A stretch of DNA of 18,928 nt from contig CAZGVV010000043.1 of assembly GCA_964529155.1 (NCBI GenBank), positions 1-18,928 on the forward strand, given 5' to 3'. This document shows, one piece after another, positions 7,255 through 15,536 of this stretch. Source of the DNA: CAZGVV01 sp964529155 (GTDB lineage: Bacteria > Pseudomonadota > Alphaproteobacteria > Rickettsiales > SXRF01). Each line of letters opens with the position of its first letter. Within the stretch, counting starts at the first letter, position 1. Under the pieces are notes generated by a model that did no database searches, was not told the DNA's origin, and saw only the letters and a program-made list of their open reading frames with translations. The position numbers and the translations under genes are program-made.

Positions 7255-8633
7255 ATCGACATGGCCTCAAGCAACGCTTTTTCTAAGCCGAAATAGGCTG
7301 CTTTTGCCGTGAAATTAGGGCGCACGCCACTGGAGCGGAATTCGCCGAATAATTTTCCATCATCGCCCTCGCCTTGGAATTCGTAAGTAAATAAATCCTG
7401 CGTCACCACGACTTCGCCTTCCATGCCCACTACTTCCGTCACATGGGTCACGCGGCGCATGCCGTCACGCATACGTTGAATTTGCAGAATTAAATGCACA
7501 GCGCTGGCAATCTGCTGGCGCACTGCTTTAGACGGAAGATTCGTCCCCGCCATCCCGATCAGATTTTCTAAACGACCCAATGCTTCACGTGGATTATTCG
7601 CGTGTAGCGTTCCCATGGAACCATCGTGGCCGGTATTCATGGCCTGCAACAAATCGAACGCTTCACCGCCGCGCACCTCACCGAGAATAATACGGTCAGG
7701 ACGCATACGCAGCGCGTTTTTCACCAGATCGCGCATGGTGATTTCACCATCACCTTCCAGATTCGCTTGCCGTGTTTCCAGTGGCACCACGTGCGGCTGC
7801 TGTAGCTGAAGTTCGGCGGCATCCTCAATCGTCACCACGCGTTCCCCATGCGAAATCATGCGCGACATCGCGTTAAGCAACGTGGTTTTACCCGACCCCG
7901 TACCGCCTGAAATAATCAAATTCAGTCGAATCGCACCGCAAATTTTGAGCAAATTACATAATGGCTCAGAAATATTATGTGTGCCTACCATGGTATCCAG
8001 CGTGATTTTTTTCTGCGAGAATTTACGAATGGAAATGGAGCACCCTTTGATTGAAAGCGGCGGCGCGATCACGTTCACACGGGAACCATCCGGCAAACGC
8101 GCGTCGCAAATAGGGCTGGATTCGTCGACGCGGCGGCCTACCCCGGTTACGATACGTGTAGCAATGGCCATGACGTGTGCATTATCACGAAATTTTATAT
8201 CGCTTAAAATCAGCTTGCCCTTGCGTTCCACATAAATCTGCCATGGTCCGTTGACCATGATATCGGTTACGAACTCATCACGCAGCAGCGGTTCCAGTGG
8301 TCCGAAACCAAGCATGTCATCCACGATCTGGCTGGCCAGCAATTGCTGTTCAGACGCACTTACCAGAAAGCGATGCTCGATTACGATGTCACCAATTAAA
8401 TCAATGATCTGACGCTTCAATTCTTCGCGCGGCATACGCGATGAAGTGGTGAGGTCAATCTGCTCCATCAGCAGACTGTAAATTTGATCTTTTGTAGCCC
8501 CTAACGGATCCAGCGGGGGCGGTGTTGCCGGGCCACCCGGCTCTTCGACTGGCACGGCAGGCGCAGCTGCGGGTGCTTGCGCGGCATCTGGAGGCGCGCC
8601 GGGAGCATCGGTGATACTGCGCCGGCCAAACAT
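7251..8633 (-). CDS. cpaF: Tad pilus assembly ATPase CpaF/TadA
   Basis: CpaF is the hexameric secretion ATPase of the VirB11/GspE class that powers Flp pilus extension and, in some Tad systems, retraction. The first ~45 residues are Pro/Ala-rich and probably disordered. The N-terminal domain follows (GFGPLEPLL near 109). The ATPase core has Walker A GGTGSGKT at 243-250, an Asp box VVTIEDAAELQL at 266-277, Walker B RIILGEVRGGEA at about 314-325 and a His box from GHDGSMGTLHANN at 335. All catalytic motifs are intact at 460 residues. It starts one base after cpaE and overlaps tadB by 4. Confidence 0.96.
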   Translation of the reverse strand: MFGRRSITDAPGAPPDAAQAPAAAPAVPVEEPGGPATPPPLDPLGATKDQIYSLLMEQIDLTTSSRMPREELKRQIIDLIGDIVIEHRFLVSASEQQLLASQIVDDMLGFGPLEPLLRDEFVTDIMVNGPWQIYVERKGKLILSDIKFRDNAHVMAIATRIVTGVGRRVDESSPICDARLPDGSRVNVIAPPLSIKGCSISIRKFSQKKITLDTMVGTHNISEPLCNLLKICGAIRLNLIISGGTGSGKTTLLNAMSRMISHGERVVTIEDAAELQLQQPHVVPLETRQANLEGDGEITMRDLVKNALRMRPDRIILGEVRGGEAFDLLQAMNTGHDGSMGTLHANNPREALGRLENLIGMAGTNLPSKAVRQQIASAVHLILQIQRMRDGMRRVTHVTEVVGMEGEVVVTQDLFTYEFQGEGDDGKLFGEFRSSGVRPNFTAKAAYFGLEKALLEAMSI

Positions 8634-8634
8634 G

Positions 8635-9846
8635 CTACTTTCCTTTCATCCAGCCGAATAAAGGCTTTTTCTGAGATTTTTCTTCAGGCACTACTTCAGG
8701 GGTAATAAAAGTATCAACTAGTTCACGCAGCACTTTTAATGCGGGCGATTTTGTTTTAAGCCCCGGCAATTCAGCGCTGATGCTCATAAACACATCCGGC
8801 GCAAACGGAATCTGATGCTCAATCTTAGCACCCAGTCCCTTAGCAAATTCTTCCGGTTTCATCTCTAATTTGGGCGCGATGCCCACCCGGTTTGCAACAA
8901 AAAGAGGCGGAGCAAGGTGCAAATAATCCCGGAACAAATCATTTATACGCAAGCAATCGCGCAGGCCGAGCAACGAATAATCCGTCACCGCCACAATGTG
9001 ATTACACGACTGCAGGCACTTTCTATAACTTGACGAATCATTGCATGGCAAATCGAGAATAATGTAATCGAATTTTGTACCCAGCTCCCTTAATAAAGCC
9101 TCTTGCGTTGGCTCGGTTAGTTGCATGCGCTCAACAATTGGTTCCTCAGCGCTGAGTATTTTAAAGCCATGGCCGCTTTCCTGCATAACGCGATCGAGAA
9201 ATAAACCATCAATGCGGTCCGGCCTATCCAGCACCTCACGCAAGCCCTTGCTTGGCTCCAGATCCAGCAACAAGGAAATGCTGCCATCCTGGGGGTCCAT
9301 ATCCACCAGGCCCACTTTTAATGTTTTATTTTCTGCAATAAGCGTTGCCAGGTAAAGCGCAATGCTGGAAGCGCCGACGCCGCCGCGCATACCCATCACA
9401 CCAATAAATTTTCCTTTATTTTGGTCGGATAGGGAGTTGCCTAATTGCTTATAGGCTTTCTCCCATGTCTGATCCAATGTTTCAAGCGTGAGTGGCTTCA
9501 GCAAATAACTGAAAATGCCAATTTCGGTCAGCCAGCAATAAAAGCTGTATTCGTTGATATTACCGGTAACAACAACCTGCGTATCCTCATCGCACACATC
9601 AGCCAGCACTGATAATAATTCCGGCGCAGCCGTGGCGGAGGGAACTTCTACTAATAACAAGGAGGGCGAAGGATTATTTTTCAGAAATTCCGTTGCTGTT
9701 TTAATATCACCCTGCTGCACGCAGTTCTCTGACCACCGGCGCGCTTCGGCGAATTTTTTCACTGTCGCCACGTCCGCTTCCTGCGTAACGAATGCCAGAA
9801 ACGGGGCTTTGATCTTGCCAACCTTGGATGAGATTTTTTCTGACAT
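8635..9846 (-). CDS. cpaE: Tad pilus assembly protein CpaE/TadZ, receiver-like plus MinD/ParA-like ATPase
   Basis: CpaE/TadZ is thought to localise the Tad machine, often at a pole. Residues ~12-135 form a receiver-like domain. The usual phospho-acceptor position in LLLVEVPS holds Glu67, whereas the later LLKPLT keeps the conserved Lys-Pro, so it looks like a pseudo-receiver. From residue ~146 comes a MinD/ParA-like domain: MRGGVGASS at 153-161 in place of the deviant Walker A (signature lysine is Arg, and GKT is ASS), VDMDPQDGS near 181, and YIILDLPC near 261. Loss of the Walker lysines is known in this family. The gene is 24 bases after cpaD and touches cpaF, whose Shine-Dalgarno lies in its last codons. 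Confidence 0.92.
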   Translation of the reverse strand: MSEKISSKVGKIKAPFLAFVTQEADVATVKKFAEARRWSENCVQQGDIKTATEFLKNNPSPSLLLVEVPSATAAPELLSVLADVCDEDTQVVVTGNINEYSFYCWLTEIGIFSYLLKPLTLETLDQTWEKAYKQLGNSLSDQNKGKFIGVMGMRGGVGASSIALYLATLIAENKTLKVGLVDMDPQDGSISLLLDLEPSKGLREVLDRPDRIDGLFLDRVMQESGHGFKILSAEEPIVERMQLTEPTQEALLRELGTKFDYIILDLPCNDSSSYRKCLQSCNHIVAVTDYSLLGLRDCLRINDLFRDYLHLAPPLFVANRVGIAPKLEMKPEEFAKGLGAKIEHQIPFAPDVFMSISAELPGLKTKSPALKVLRELVDTFITPEVVPEEKSQKKPLFGWMKGK

Positions 9847-9870
9847 AAGACAATGCTATTTCCTGAATAA

Positions 9871-10527
9871 TTATTTCGCAGTCGAACCAACAGTAGTTCC
9901 GCCCGAATTTATCGAAATCTCTCCCTTTGAACCCGTAGTTGCGCTGCTTGCATTGCTGACAGAGAGATCTGCCCCCGTTTTATAAAGCCCAAGTACGGCG
10001 GCATCACGCCCCGTATCAGGAGATACCTGACCGGCGCGCCCCTGCGTTAAATCACGCGGATATGCCACCATCTGGCCAATGTTATTCGATGTAGCGCAGC
10101 CAAAATTGCTCGATGCGCTATTGTCGAATGTGCCGGAGGGCGGGCTGCTCCAATCCGGGCAATTTGGTGGCTGCATATGCGTCATGGTGTATTCCACCCG
10201 GTAAGTATCGGCCACGGCGTCAATATCCGCTTCCGAGCGGATGCTGGTTGAAGCCATACCGGCATTACGTAATTGGCGCGTCAGCACTTTCGTGCGCTGC
10301 GCAGCATAGGAATCGTTGAGCGGCATATGAATGACTGCTTCATCCGCGAAACGCACGCCTTCNNNNNNNNNNTGCATGGTTTTTTCGCTAACCGGCTTAT
10401 TGCCGCCCATCCAGGGTTGACCCGCTTTATCAGTGGCAGGATGGTTGACCTCACCCTCCAACATGCTCATGCAGCCGGACAATGCCAGCGGCATGATTGC
10501 AAGCCATAATGTATGCAACTGCTTCAT
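9871..10527 (-). CDS. cpaD: Tad pilus lipoprotein CpaD, contains an assembly gap
   Basis: CpaD is an outer-membrane lipoprotein that works with the CpaC secretin. The N-terminus is a lipoprotein signal with a LSGC lipobox, Cys19 being the lipidation site. The C-terminal half carries the family block NFGCATSNNIGQMVAYPRDL followed by a GRAGQVSPDTGRDAAVLGLYKTG stretch (positions ~9990-10095). After it a Ser/Gly/Thr-rich tail of about 35 residues looks disordered. Ten Ns at 10363-10372 interrupt the gene near residue 52, but the frame is preserved across them. The start has GGAG upstream. It begins 3 bases after cpaC. Confidence 0.88.
   Translation of the reverse strand: MKQLHTLWLAIMPLALSGCMSMLEGEVNHPATDKAGQPWMGGNKPVSEKTMXXXXEGVRFADEAVIHMPLNDSYAAQRTKVLTRQLRNAGMASTSIRSEADIDAVADTYRVEYTMTHMQPPNCPDWSSPPSGTFDNSASSNFGCATSNNIGQMVAYPRDLTQGRAGQVSPDTGRDAAVLGLYKTGADLSVSNASSATTGSKGEISINSGGTTVGSTAK
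10363..10372. other. Assembly gap (10 N) inside cpaD
   Basis: Ten undetermined bases. Unlike the gaps in folP and at folK-folP, the reading frame on both sides agrees for a length of ten, so ten may be real or equal modulo 3. Confidence 0.95.
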
Positions 10528-10530
10528 AAC

Positions 10531-12186
10531 TTACTCCAGAATAAATCCACCATTACCATGCAACACCGGACCCGACTGTTTAGCAGGTGGCGGTGCAGCC
10601 GGCGATACTGGCGCGGATGATGTGTGTTCTATCTGCTCAATCGTTTTATGTTCCGTTTCTGCTATTTCTTTCGTTTCTGCTGAAAGCGCAGCCTCCGGTA
10701 CGTGTGCTGGCGCAGGTACGGCAACCGGTTCAGGAAGCGGTGGCGACACTGCAGCGTTCGGTGCAGGCGTCGGCTCGTCAACAGGAGTCGGCTCAACATC
10801 GGCAGCCGGTTCTGCATCGTGCGCATCAGCTGGCGTTTCCTTTTTAGGGAAAGGATTGCGCTGATATAAATTGCCTTCCAGCATCCGCTGCAAATCAGTA
10901 GGCGGAATATTACCATCCAGCGGCGACTGAACTTTCGCACGCTCCGCAATGCTATGCACGATAACCGGCGTGACTAAGATAACCAATTCACTCTGGTTAT
11001 TCTGGAAACGGTGGCTGCGGAATAAAGCGCCAAGCACCGGCATATCGCCAAGTCCCGGGAATTTACTGATTGTATTGCTGCGATCGTTGCTCAGCAACCC
11101 GGCCACGGCAAACGTCTGGCCGCTGGCCAGTTCAATCGTAGTTTGCGCTTTACGCGTTTGTAACGTCGGCACGGTGAATTGCACCTGCGCATTCCCCAGC
11201 GTTAAGCCTTGCGTGCTTGAAATCGTGCTTACTTCAGGCGCAACCGTCAGGCTGATCTTATCTTTAGACATCACCACGGGCGTAAAGTTCAAGCTCACAC
11301 CATAGGGTTTATACGTCACATTCACCTGGCCCTGATTATCCACCTGAGGAATCGGGAATTCACCACCTGCAAGGAAATTAGCCGTTTTGCCGGAAGTGGT
11401 GGTCAGGTTTGGCTCCGCCAGCGTAGAGACGAGCCCTTGGTTTTCCAAGGCATCGATTACACCATCCACTTGCTGTTCGGCATTTCGCCTATAATTAAAA
11501 GCAAACCCGTTTTCATTACCATCAATCGTCGCATTCTGGAGAATTTTATGAGTATCTTCATCTCTAAAAATACGCCCATTTTCTAAATTAAAAGCAAAAT
11601 TGCCTTTCGAAAGTATTGACTGAAAATTAATACCAAAACGCTTAAGCTCCGAGCGGTTTACTTCAATCACTTTCACCATCAGCATCACCTGGTCTGAACC
11701 AGCAGTGTTGAGGAGATTGACCAATTTTTCGCTTTGCCCCAGAAATGTGCTGGCAATGCTTTTGATGGTTTCGGATTCCGCCGGTGAATCCACATTGCCT
11801 TTCATCACCAAACCGCCATCAACGGTTTTAAGCTCAACATCGGCGCTGGGTACCATCTGGTGAATCGCATCAGAAAGCTGGCTGATATTATGCGTCACTT
11901 CAATCGTGTTATCGAGAATGGTATTATTCAACGCATCCGTCGCAAACAATGACGTCTGGCCAATTTTCTTGGCATACACATAAATTAAATGCGGCGTAAT
12001 CGGCTGAATATCGGCAACAGCCGGATTAGCAATAATAACTGATGATGCATTGCGCGGAAGATGCACCATCTTACCTTTATTCAGTTCAATACTGAGCGTG
12101 GCGGCAGACGCAGGCGAAAATCCACCGAGCGCAAGGCTCAGTGTTAAACAGACGAGTGCAAACCATTTATATAATTGCTGGGTCAT
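10531..12186 (-). CDS. cpaC: Tad pilus outer-membrane secretin CpaC/RcpA with long proline-rich C-terminal tail
   Basis: CpaC is the secretin pore through which the Flp pilus crosses the outer membrane. A signal peptide ends near ASA at residues 26-28. The pilus-secretin N-domain spans ~30-98, a BON-like domain ~100-160, and the secretin core ~165-410. Core landmarks are STLAEPNLTTTSGKTANF at 254-271, a VPTLQTRKAQTTIELASGQ stretch at 339-357 and FPGLGDMPVLGALFRS at 376-391. From about residue 449 to 540 the protein is rich in Pro, Ala and Glu, and it ends in VLHGNGGFILE. Its start overlaps the cpaB stop (ATGA). Few Tad secretins I know of carry so long a tail, but it is not unprecedented. Confidence 0.94.
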   Translation of the reverse strand: MTQQLYKWFALVCLTLSLALGGFSPASAATLSIELNKGKMVHLPRNASSVIIANPAVADIQPITPHLIYVYAKKIGQTSLFATDALNNTILDNTIEVTHNISQLSDAIHQMVPSADVELKTVDGGLVMKGNVDSPAESETIKSIASTFLGQSEKLVNLLNTAGSDQVMLMVKVIEVNRSELKRFGINFQSILSKGNFAFNLENGRIFRDEDTHKILQNATIDGNENGFAFNYRRNAEQQVDGVIDALENQGLVSTLAEPNLTTTSGKTANFLAGGEFPIPQVDNQGQVNVTYKPYGVSLNFTPVVMSKDKISLTVAPEVSTISSTQGLTLGNAQVQFTVPTLQTRKAQTTIELASGQTFAVAGLLSNDRSNTISKFPGLGDMPVLGALFRSHRFQNNQSELVILVTPVIVHSIAERAKVQSPLDGNIPPTDLQRMLEGNLYQRNPFPKKETPADAHDAEPAADVEPTPVDEPTPAPNAAVSPPLPEPVAVPAPAHVPEAALSAETKEIAETEHKTIEQIEHTSSAPVSPAAPPPAKQSGPVLHGNGGFILE

Positions 12187-13199
12187 TGGTGATCCTGCGT
12201 AAAGGTGCGGCGCTCGCGCTGATCGCCATGAATAACCAGCATTTCCGGTAATGCTTCACCCTGGCGGTTTAATGACGGGCTTACATCGGAAGCTCTGGTA
12301 TAGGTGGATACGGCGGGAGTGCTGCTGGTAATGGGCGCACCGCTTTGCAGCGCACGTATCAGCTGATCTTCTTCTTGCATAGAAGCTGCTGTTTCGGTGG
12401 AAGGCTTAAGCGCCACCGGTGTTTTTGCATCCGTTGCCGGGATTGCCCCATCTGCTGCTGTATTTGCTGTATTTGCTGAATCAACAGGCTCCGGTTGTAC
12501 GTCACTGGCCATGCTGCGCAACGTAAAGGAGATAATACCCAGCTGCTGCGCCACCGCCACACGTTCAGCTTCCTGGGGTGATACTTCTACGGTGATTGTT
12601 TTAGCTAAAATGGCTTTGTTTTCAGGATTATCCAACATCTGGTCCACCGCCACCACGCGCACGTTTTGCACAAACGTATCGCTTACTATGGTCTGATCTT
12701 GTGTGCTTGGATCAATATTATAATTTACTTTGTGTGCCACAATTAAGTCCACATGATCGCCCGGAAAAATAAACCCGGCCGCACTGGTCGTGGGTGATAC
12801 ATCTAAAGAAACCGCGCGCTTGCCCGGTTCAAGCACGGCAGAAAGAAATCCCCCCGCGCCGCGCTTCACCACCATAGTGGGCACTACAGGCTCCGCCGCT
12901 TTAAATGCCTGGCGTGACACGCCGCCTTCATAAGAGGATAATGAATCGCTGCCCTCGTGTATGTAATTAGGCAAAATCGCTTCTGCGGGTAACTCCGCCC
13001 ATTCCAAATCCTGATCCGTATGCAGGAACGTCCCCGCTGGCAACGAACGCTTCGCCACCAATACACGCTCGGTCTTTTTCACGGGAGCTTCATTAACCAC
13101 TTCCGCAGGCTTATGGGCCATACGGTTTTTAACCACAATAACCATTCCCATGGCGATTACGGCGGCAAGTATTAGCAATATGATGTTTCTCGCTGACAT
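12183..13199 (-). CDS. cpaB: Tad pilus assembly protein CpaB/RcpC
   Basis: CpaB is an inner-membrane-anchored periplasmic protein needed for Flp pilus biogenesis, thought to bridge to the CpaC secretin. From ATG 13199 the product has 338 residues. A membrane anchor lies at about 5-23, then a SAF-like domain (VLVAKRSLPAGTFL, DLEW) around 45-110, and the RcpC/CpaB domain containing GKRAVSLDVSPTTSAAGFIFPGD around 125-150 and VEVSPQEAERVAVA. A Ser/Thr/Ala-rich low-complexity linker follows, with a short conserved-looking end (MLVIHGDQRERR). An in-frame ATG at 13223 would add eight residues. Neither start has a Shine-Dalgarno, and a -10-like box lies 6 bases before 13199. It is the first gene of the Tad operon and is divergent from rsh. 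Confidence 0.9.
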   Translation of the reverse strand: MSARNIILLILAAVIAMGMVIVVKNRMAHKPAEVVNEAPVKKTERVLVAKRSLPAGTFLHTDQDLEWAELPAEAILPNYIHEGSDSLSSYEGGVSRQAFKAAEPVVPTMVVKRGAGGFLSAVLEPGKRAVSLDVSPTTSAAGFIFPGDHVDLIVAHKVNYNIDPSTQDQTIVSDTFVQNVRVVAVDQMLDNPENKAILAKTITVEVSPQEAERVAVAQQLGIISFTLRSMASDVQPEPVDSANTANTAADGAIPATDAKTPVALKPSTETAASMQEEDQLIRALQSGAPITSSTPAVSTYTRASDVSPSLNRQGEALPEMLVIHGDQRERRTFTQDHQ

Positions 13200-13205
13200 A
13201 GTGTT

Positions 13206-13211
13206 ATAGTA
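13206..13211 (-). promoter_or_regulatory. Candidate -10 element for the Tad operon, possibly giving a leaderless transcript
   Basis: On the minus strand TACTAT at 13211-13206 lies 6 bases before the cpaB ATG at 13199. If used, transcription would begin at or next to the start codon. The -35 region (CTGTTT or similar) is poor. Support is the geometry and the absence of a ribosome-binding site only. Confidence 0.3.
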
Positions 13212-13268
13212 TCGACTCGGCATTAAGAAACAGTTGCGGCCGAATTAATAAACGGTTAAAATGAAATG

Positions 13269-13285
13269 ATTAAAATATTTTTAAT
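13269..13285. promoter_or_regulatory. Perfect AT-rich palindrome between cpaB and rsh
   Basis: ATTAAAA-TAT-TTTTAAT is a 7+3+7 perfect inverted repeat roughly midway between the two divergent start codons (13199 and 13335). It is a plausible operator for a dimeric regulator of either gene. AT-rich palindromes also arise by chance in intergenic DNA, and no second copy was seen. Confidence 0.35.
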
Positions 13286-13320
13286 TTCAGTACGTTATGG
13301 TGCTTTGATTCAAGACGCGC

Positions 13321-13326
13321 TATACT
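13321..13326 (+). promoter_or_regulatory. Candidate -10 element for rsh, 8 bases before its start codon
   Basis: TATACT (five of six consensus bases) ends 8 bases before the rsh ATG at 13335. A start site at normal distance would fall within about two bases of the ATG. No purine-rich Shine-Dalgarno occurs between them. No convincing -35 sits at 16-18 bases. Confidence 0.4.
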
Positions 13327-13334
13327 GATTTCTT

Positions 13335-15506
13335 ATGAACGTCACCGACGAATTAATTCAGAAAATACGGGCATATGACCCTAACGTAGACGCCGCCCTT
13401 ATCGAGCGCGCTTACGCCTTTGCCGCCAAGGCCCACGGCCCGCAAACGCGCGCATCCGGTGAATTATATATTACCCATCCGCTCGAAGTGGCCGTCAGCC
13501 TGACCAATTATCGCCTGGATAGCGCTTCCATCATCACCGCGCTTTTGCATGACACGGTGGAAGACACCAATGTCACGCTGGATGAAGTGGAAAAACAATT
13601 CGGAAAAGAAGTGCGCGCGCTTGTGGACGGCGTCACGAAATTATCGCGCCTGGAAGGAAAATCCGAAGACCTAAAACAAGCAGAAAACTTCCGCAAATTA
13701 CTGCTCGCCATGAGTGAAGATTTGCGCGTGCTACTGGTAAAACTCGCCGATCGTTTGCACAATATGCAAACGCTGCGCTACATTAAATCTGCTGAAAAAC
13801 GCACGCGCATCGCCCGCGAAACCGCAGAGATTTACGCCGCCCTCGCTGAGCGCATCGGCATGCGCAATGTGAAAGATGAGCTGCAAGACCTCGCCTTCAT
13901 GGAGCTATACCCTGAAGCGCGTGAATCCATCGTAAAACGCCTGGAATTCTTGCGCGAAGAAGGCCGCAGCGAAGTAGAAACCATCGTGCAGACCATTAAG
14001 GAAAAACTGGTTGAATCGGGCTTGCAGGATGCACAGATTTATGGCCGCGAGAAAAAACCGTTCTCCATTTGGAAAAAAATGGAACGTAAAAACGTCGCGT
14101 TTGAGCAGCTCTCTGATATCATGGCCTTCCGCATTTTGGTAGATACAGTGGGTGACTGCTACCATGCGCTCGGCGTCATTCACGCCAATTGGCACACCGT
14201 TCCAGGGCATTTCAAAGACTATATTTCCACGCCAAAATCAAACGGCTACCAATCGCTGCACACCGCCATCATCGGCCCGAACCAGCAACGGGTAGAAATC
14301 CAGATCCGCACGCACGAAATGCACGAAGTAGCCGAATACGGCGTCTCCGCGCATTGGAGTTACAAACAAGGCTCCACGCCCGAGCAAGCCATGAAAGACG
14401 GCCGGCACTTAAAGTGGGTGCGTGAATTGCTGGACATTCTGGAGCAATCGGCGAACCCGGAAGAATTCCTGGAAAACACCAAGATGGAAATGTACCATGA
14501 CCAGGTGTTCTGCTTTACGCCCAAAGGCGACATCATTGCACTGCCACGTGGCGCAACGCCGGTGGATTTCGCCTACGCCATCCACTCGCGCATCGGTGAC
14601 ACCACGGTCGGCGCGAAAATCAACGGCCGCATCGTCCCGCTCAAAGCGCCGCTGAAAAACGGTGACCAGGTGGAAGTCATCACCTCCAAGGCGCAAACCC
14701 CCTCGCCCAGCTGGGAGCGTTTCGTCGTCACCGGCAAGGCGCGCTCGGAAATCCGCAAATTTGTACGCACCCAGCAACGCACCGAATACATCAATCTCGG
14801 CAAAGCCATCTTAAGCAAAACACTCAAGCAAGATAACATCGAGCTGCAGGACAAATTGCTTGAGCCGCTACTGTCGCGTTTCAATAAAAAGACGGTAGAC
14901 GATGTCTATGCCGAAGTAGGCGAAGGCTTAATCAGCCGCCAGCAGGTGCTGGACGCCATCACCGAGCCGAGCAAAGCGCAAAACACCAGCATGGCGGGGA
15001 TGCTCTCCACCCTCACCAAACCGCTTCGCCGCAAGCCGAAAACCGGCGGCGCCGGTGCGCCCATGCCGATCAAAGGGCTGATCCCCGGCATGGCCATTCA
15101 TTTCGCCAAATGCTGCCATCCCATTCCCGGTGACCGCATTGTCGGCATCGTCACCACCGGCAAAGGCATCACCATCCATGTCATGGACTGCGAAACGCTG
15201 GAAAACTACGCCGACTCGCCGGAGCGCTGGATTGACGTAGCCTGGGACCAGGGCAAAGACGAAATCAAACACATTGGCCGTATCCGCGCCCATATCAGCC
15301 ACGAACCGGCAGCGCTTTCCACCGTCACCACCGTTATCGCCCGCGAACTCGGCAATATCAATAATTTGAAAATCACCCACCGCAGCAGCGATTTCTTTGA
15401 AATATTACTGGACATCGAAGTGCGCGACACCCGCCACCTGAACAACATCATCGCCAATCTCCGCAGCAAGGATGTCGTACAAAGCGTCGAGCGCTGGCAG
15501 ACGTAA
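13335..15506 (+). CDS. rsh: Bifunctional (p)ppGpp synthetase/hydrolase, Rel/SpoT family
   Basis: This is a long RelA/SpoT homologue that makes and degrades the alarmone (p)ppGpp. The HD hydrolase domain is intact: H48, HDTVED at 72-77 and D139 in the KLADRLHNM segment. The synthetase domain (about 235-345) contains GREKKPFSIWKKM, the SDIMAFR segment near 260-266, GYQSLHT at 304-310 and VEIQIRT at 320-326. The TGS domain lies at ~388-450, the CC-H zinc-finger region (CCHP) at 593-596, and the ACT domain at ~648-721. The 723-residue length and the complete domain set fit the single alphaproteobacterial Rsh, presumably with both activities. It is divergent from the Tad operon and ends 30 bases from the convergent gene at 15537. 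Confidence 0.95.
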   Translation: MNVTDELIQKIRAYDPNVDAALIERAYAFAAKAHGPQTRASGELYITHPLEVAVSLTNYRLDSASIITALLHDTVEDTNVTLDEVEKQFGKEVRALVDGVTKLSRLEGKSEDLKQAENFRKLLLAMSEDLRVLLVKLADRLHNMQTLRYIKSAEKRTRIARETAEIYAALAERIGMRNVKDELQDLAFMELYPEARESIVKRLEFLREEGRSEVETIVQTIKEKLVESGLQDAQIYGREKKPFSIWKKMERKNVAFEQLSDIMAFRILVDTVGDCYHALGVIHANWHTVPGHFKDYISTPKSNGYQSLHTAIIGPNQQRVEIQIRTHEMHEVAEYGVSAHWSYKQGSTPEQAMKDGRHLKWVRELLDILEQSANPEEFLENTKMEMYHDQVFCFTPKGDIIALPRGATPVDFAYAIHSRIGDTTVGAKINGRIVPLKAPLKNGDQVEVITSKAQTPSPSWERFVVTGKARSEIRKFVRTQQRTEYINLGKAILSKTLKQDNIELQDKLLEPLLSRFNKKTVDDVYAEVGEGLISRQQVLDAITEPSKAQNTSMAGMLSTLTKPLRRKPKTGGAGAPMPIKGLIPGMAIHFAKCCHPIPGDRIVGIVTTGKGITIHVMDCETLENYADSPERWIDVAWDQGKDEIKHIGRIRAHISHEPAALSTVTTVIARELGNINNLKITHRSSDFFEILLDIEVRDTRHLNNIIANLRSKDVVQSVERWQT

Positions 15507-15536
15507 TCAATTTATTGATTGCAAATTGGTATAAGG

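Noticed and set aside
9554..9985. Plus-strand open frame of 143 codons
   Set aside because: Antisense to the cpaE receiver-like domain and the cpaD end, Ser/Ala-rich, with no motif.
10433..10864. Plus-strand open frame rich in Gly, Ala and Ser repeats
   Set aside because: It is the antisense image of the proline/alanine-rich tail of cpaC and the start of cpaD; it has no family match or start signal.
14928..15380. Minus-strand open frame of 150 codons
   Set aside because: It lies entirely opposite the conserved zinc-finger and ACT regions of rsh; long antisense frames are expected at this GC content.
15507..15536. CAATTT...AAATTG inverted repeat between rsh and the convergent membrane-protein gene
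   Set aside because: The short AT stem without a T tract is too weak to call a terminator.
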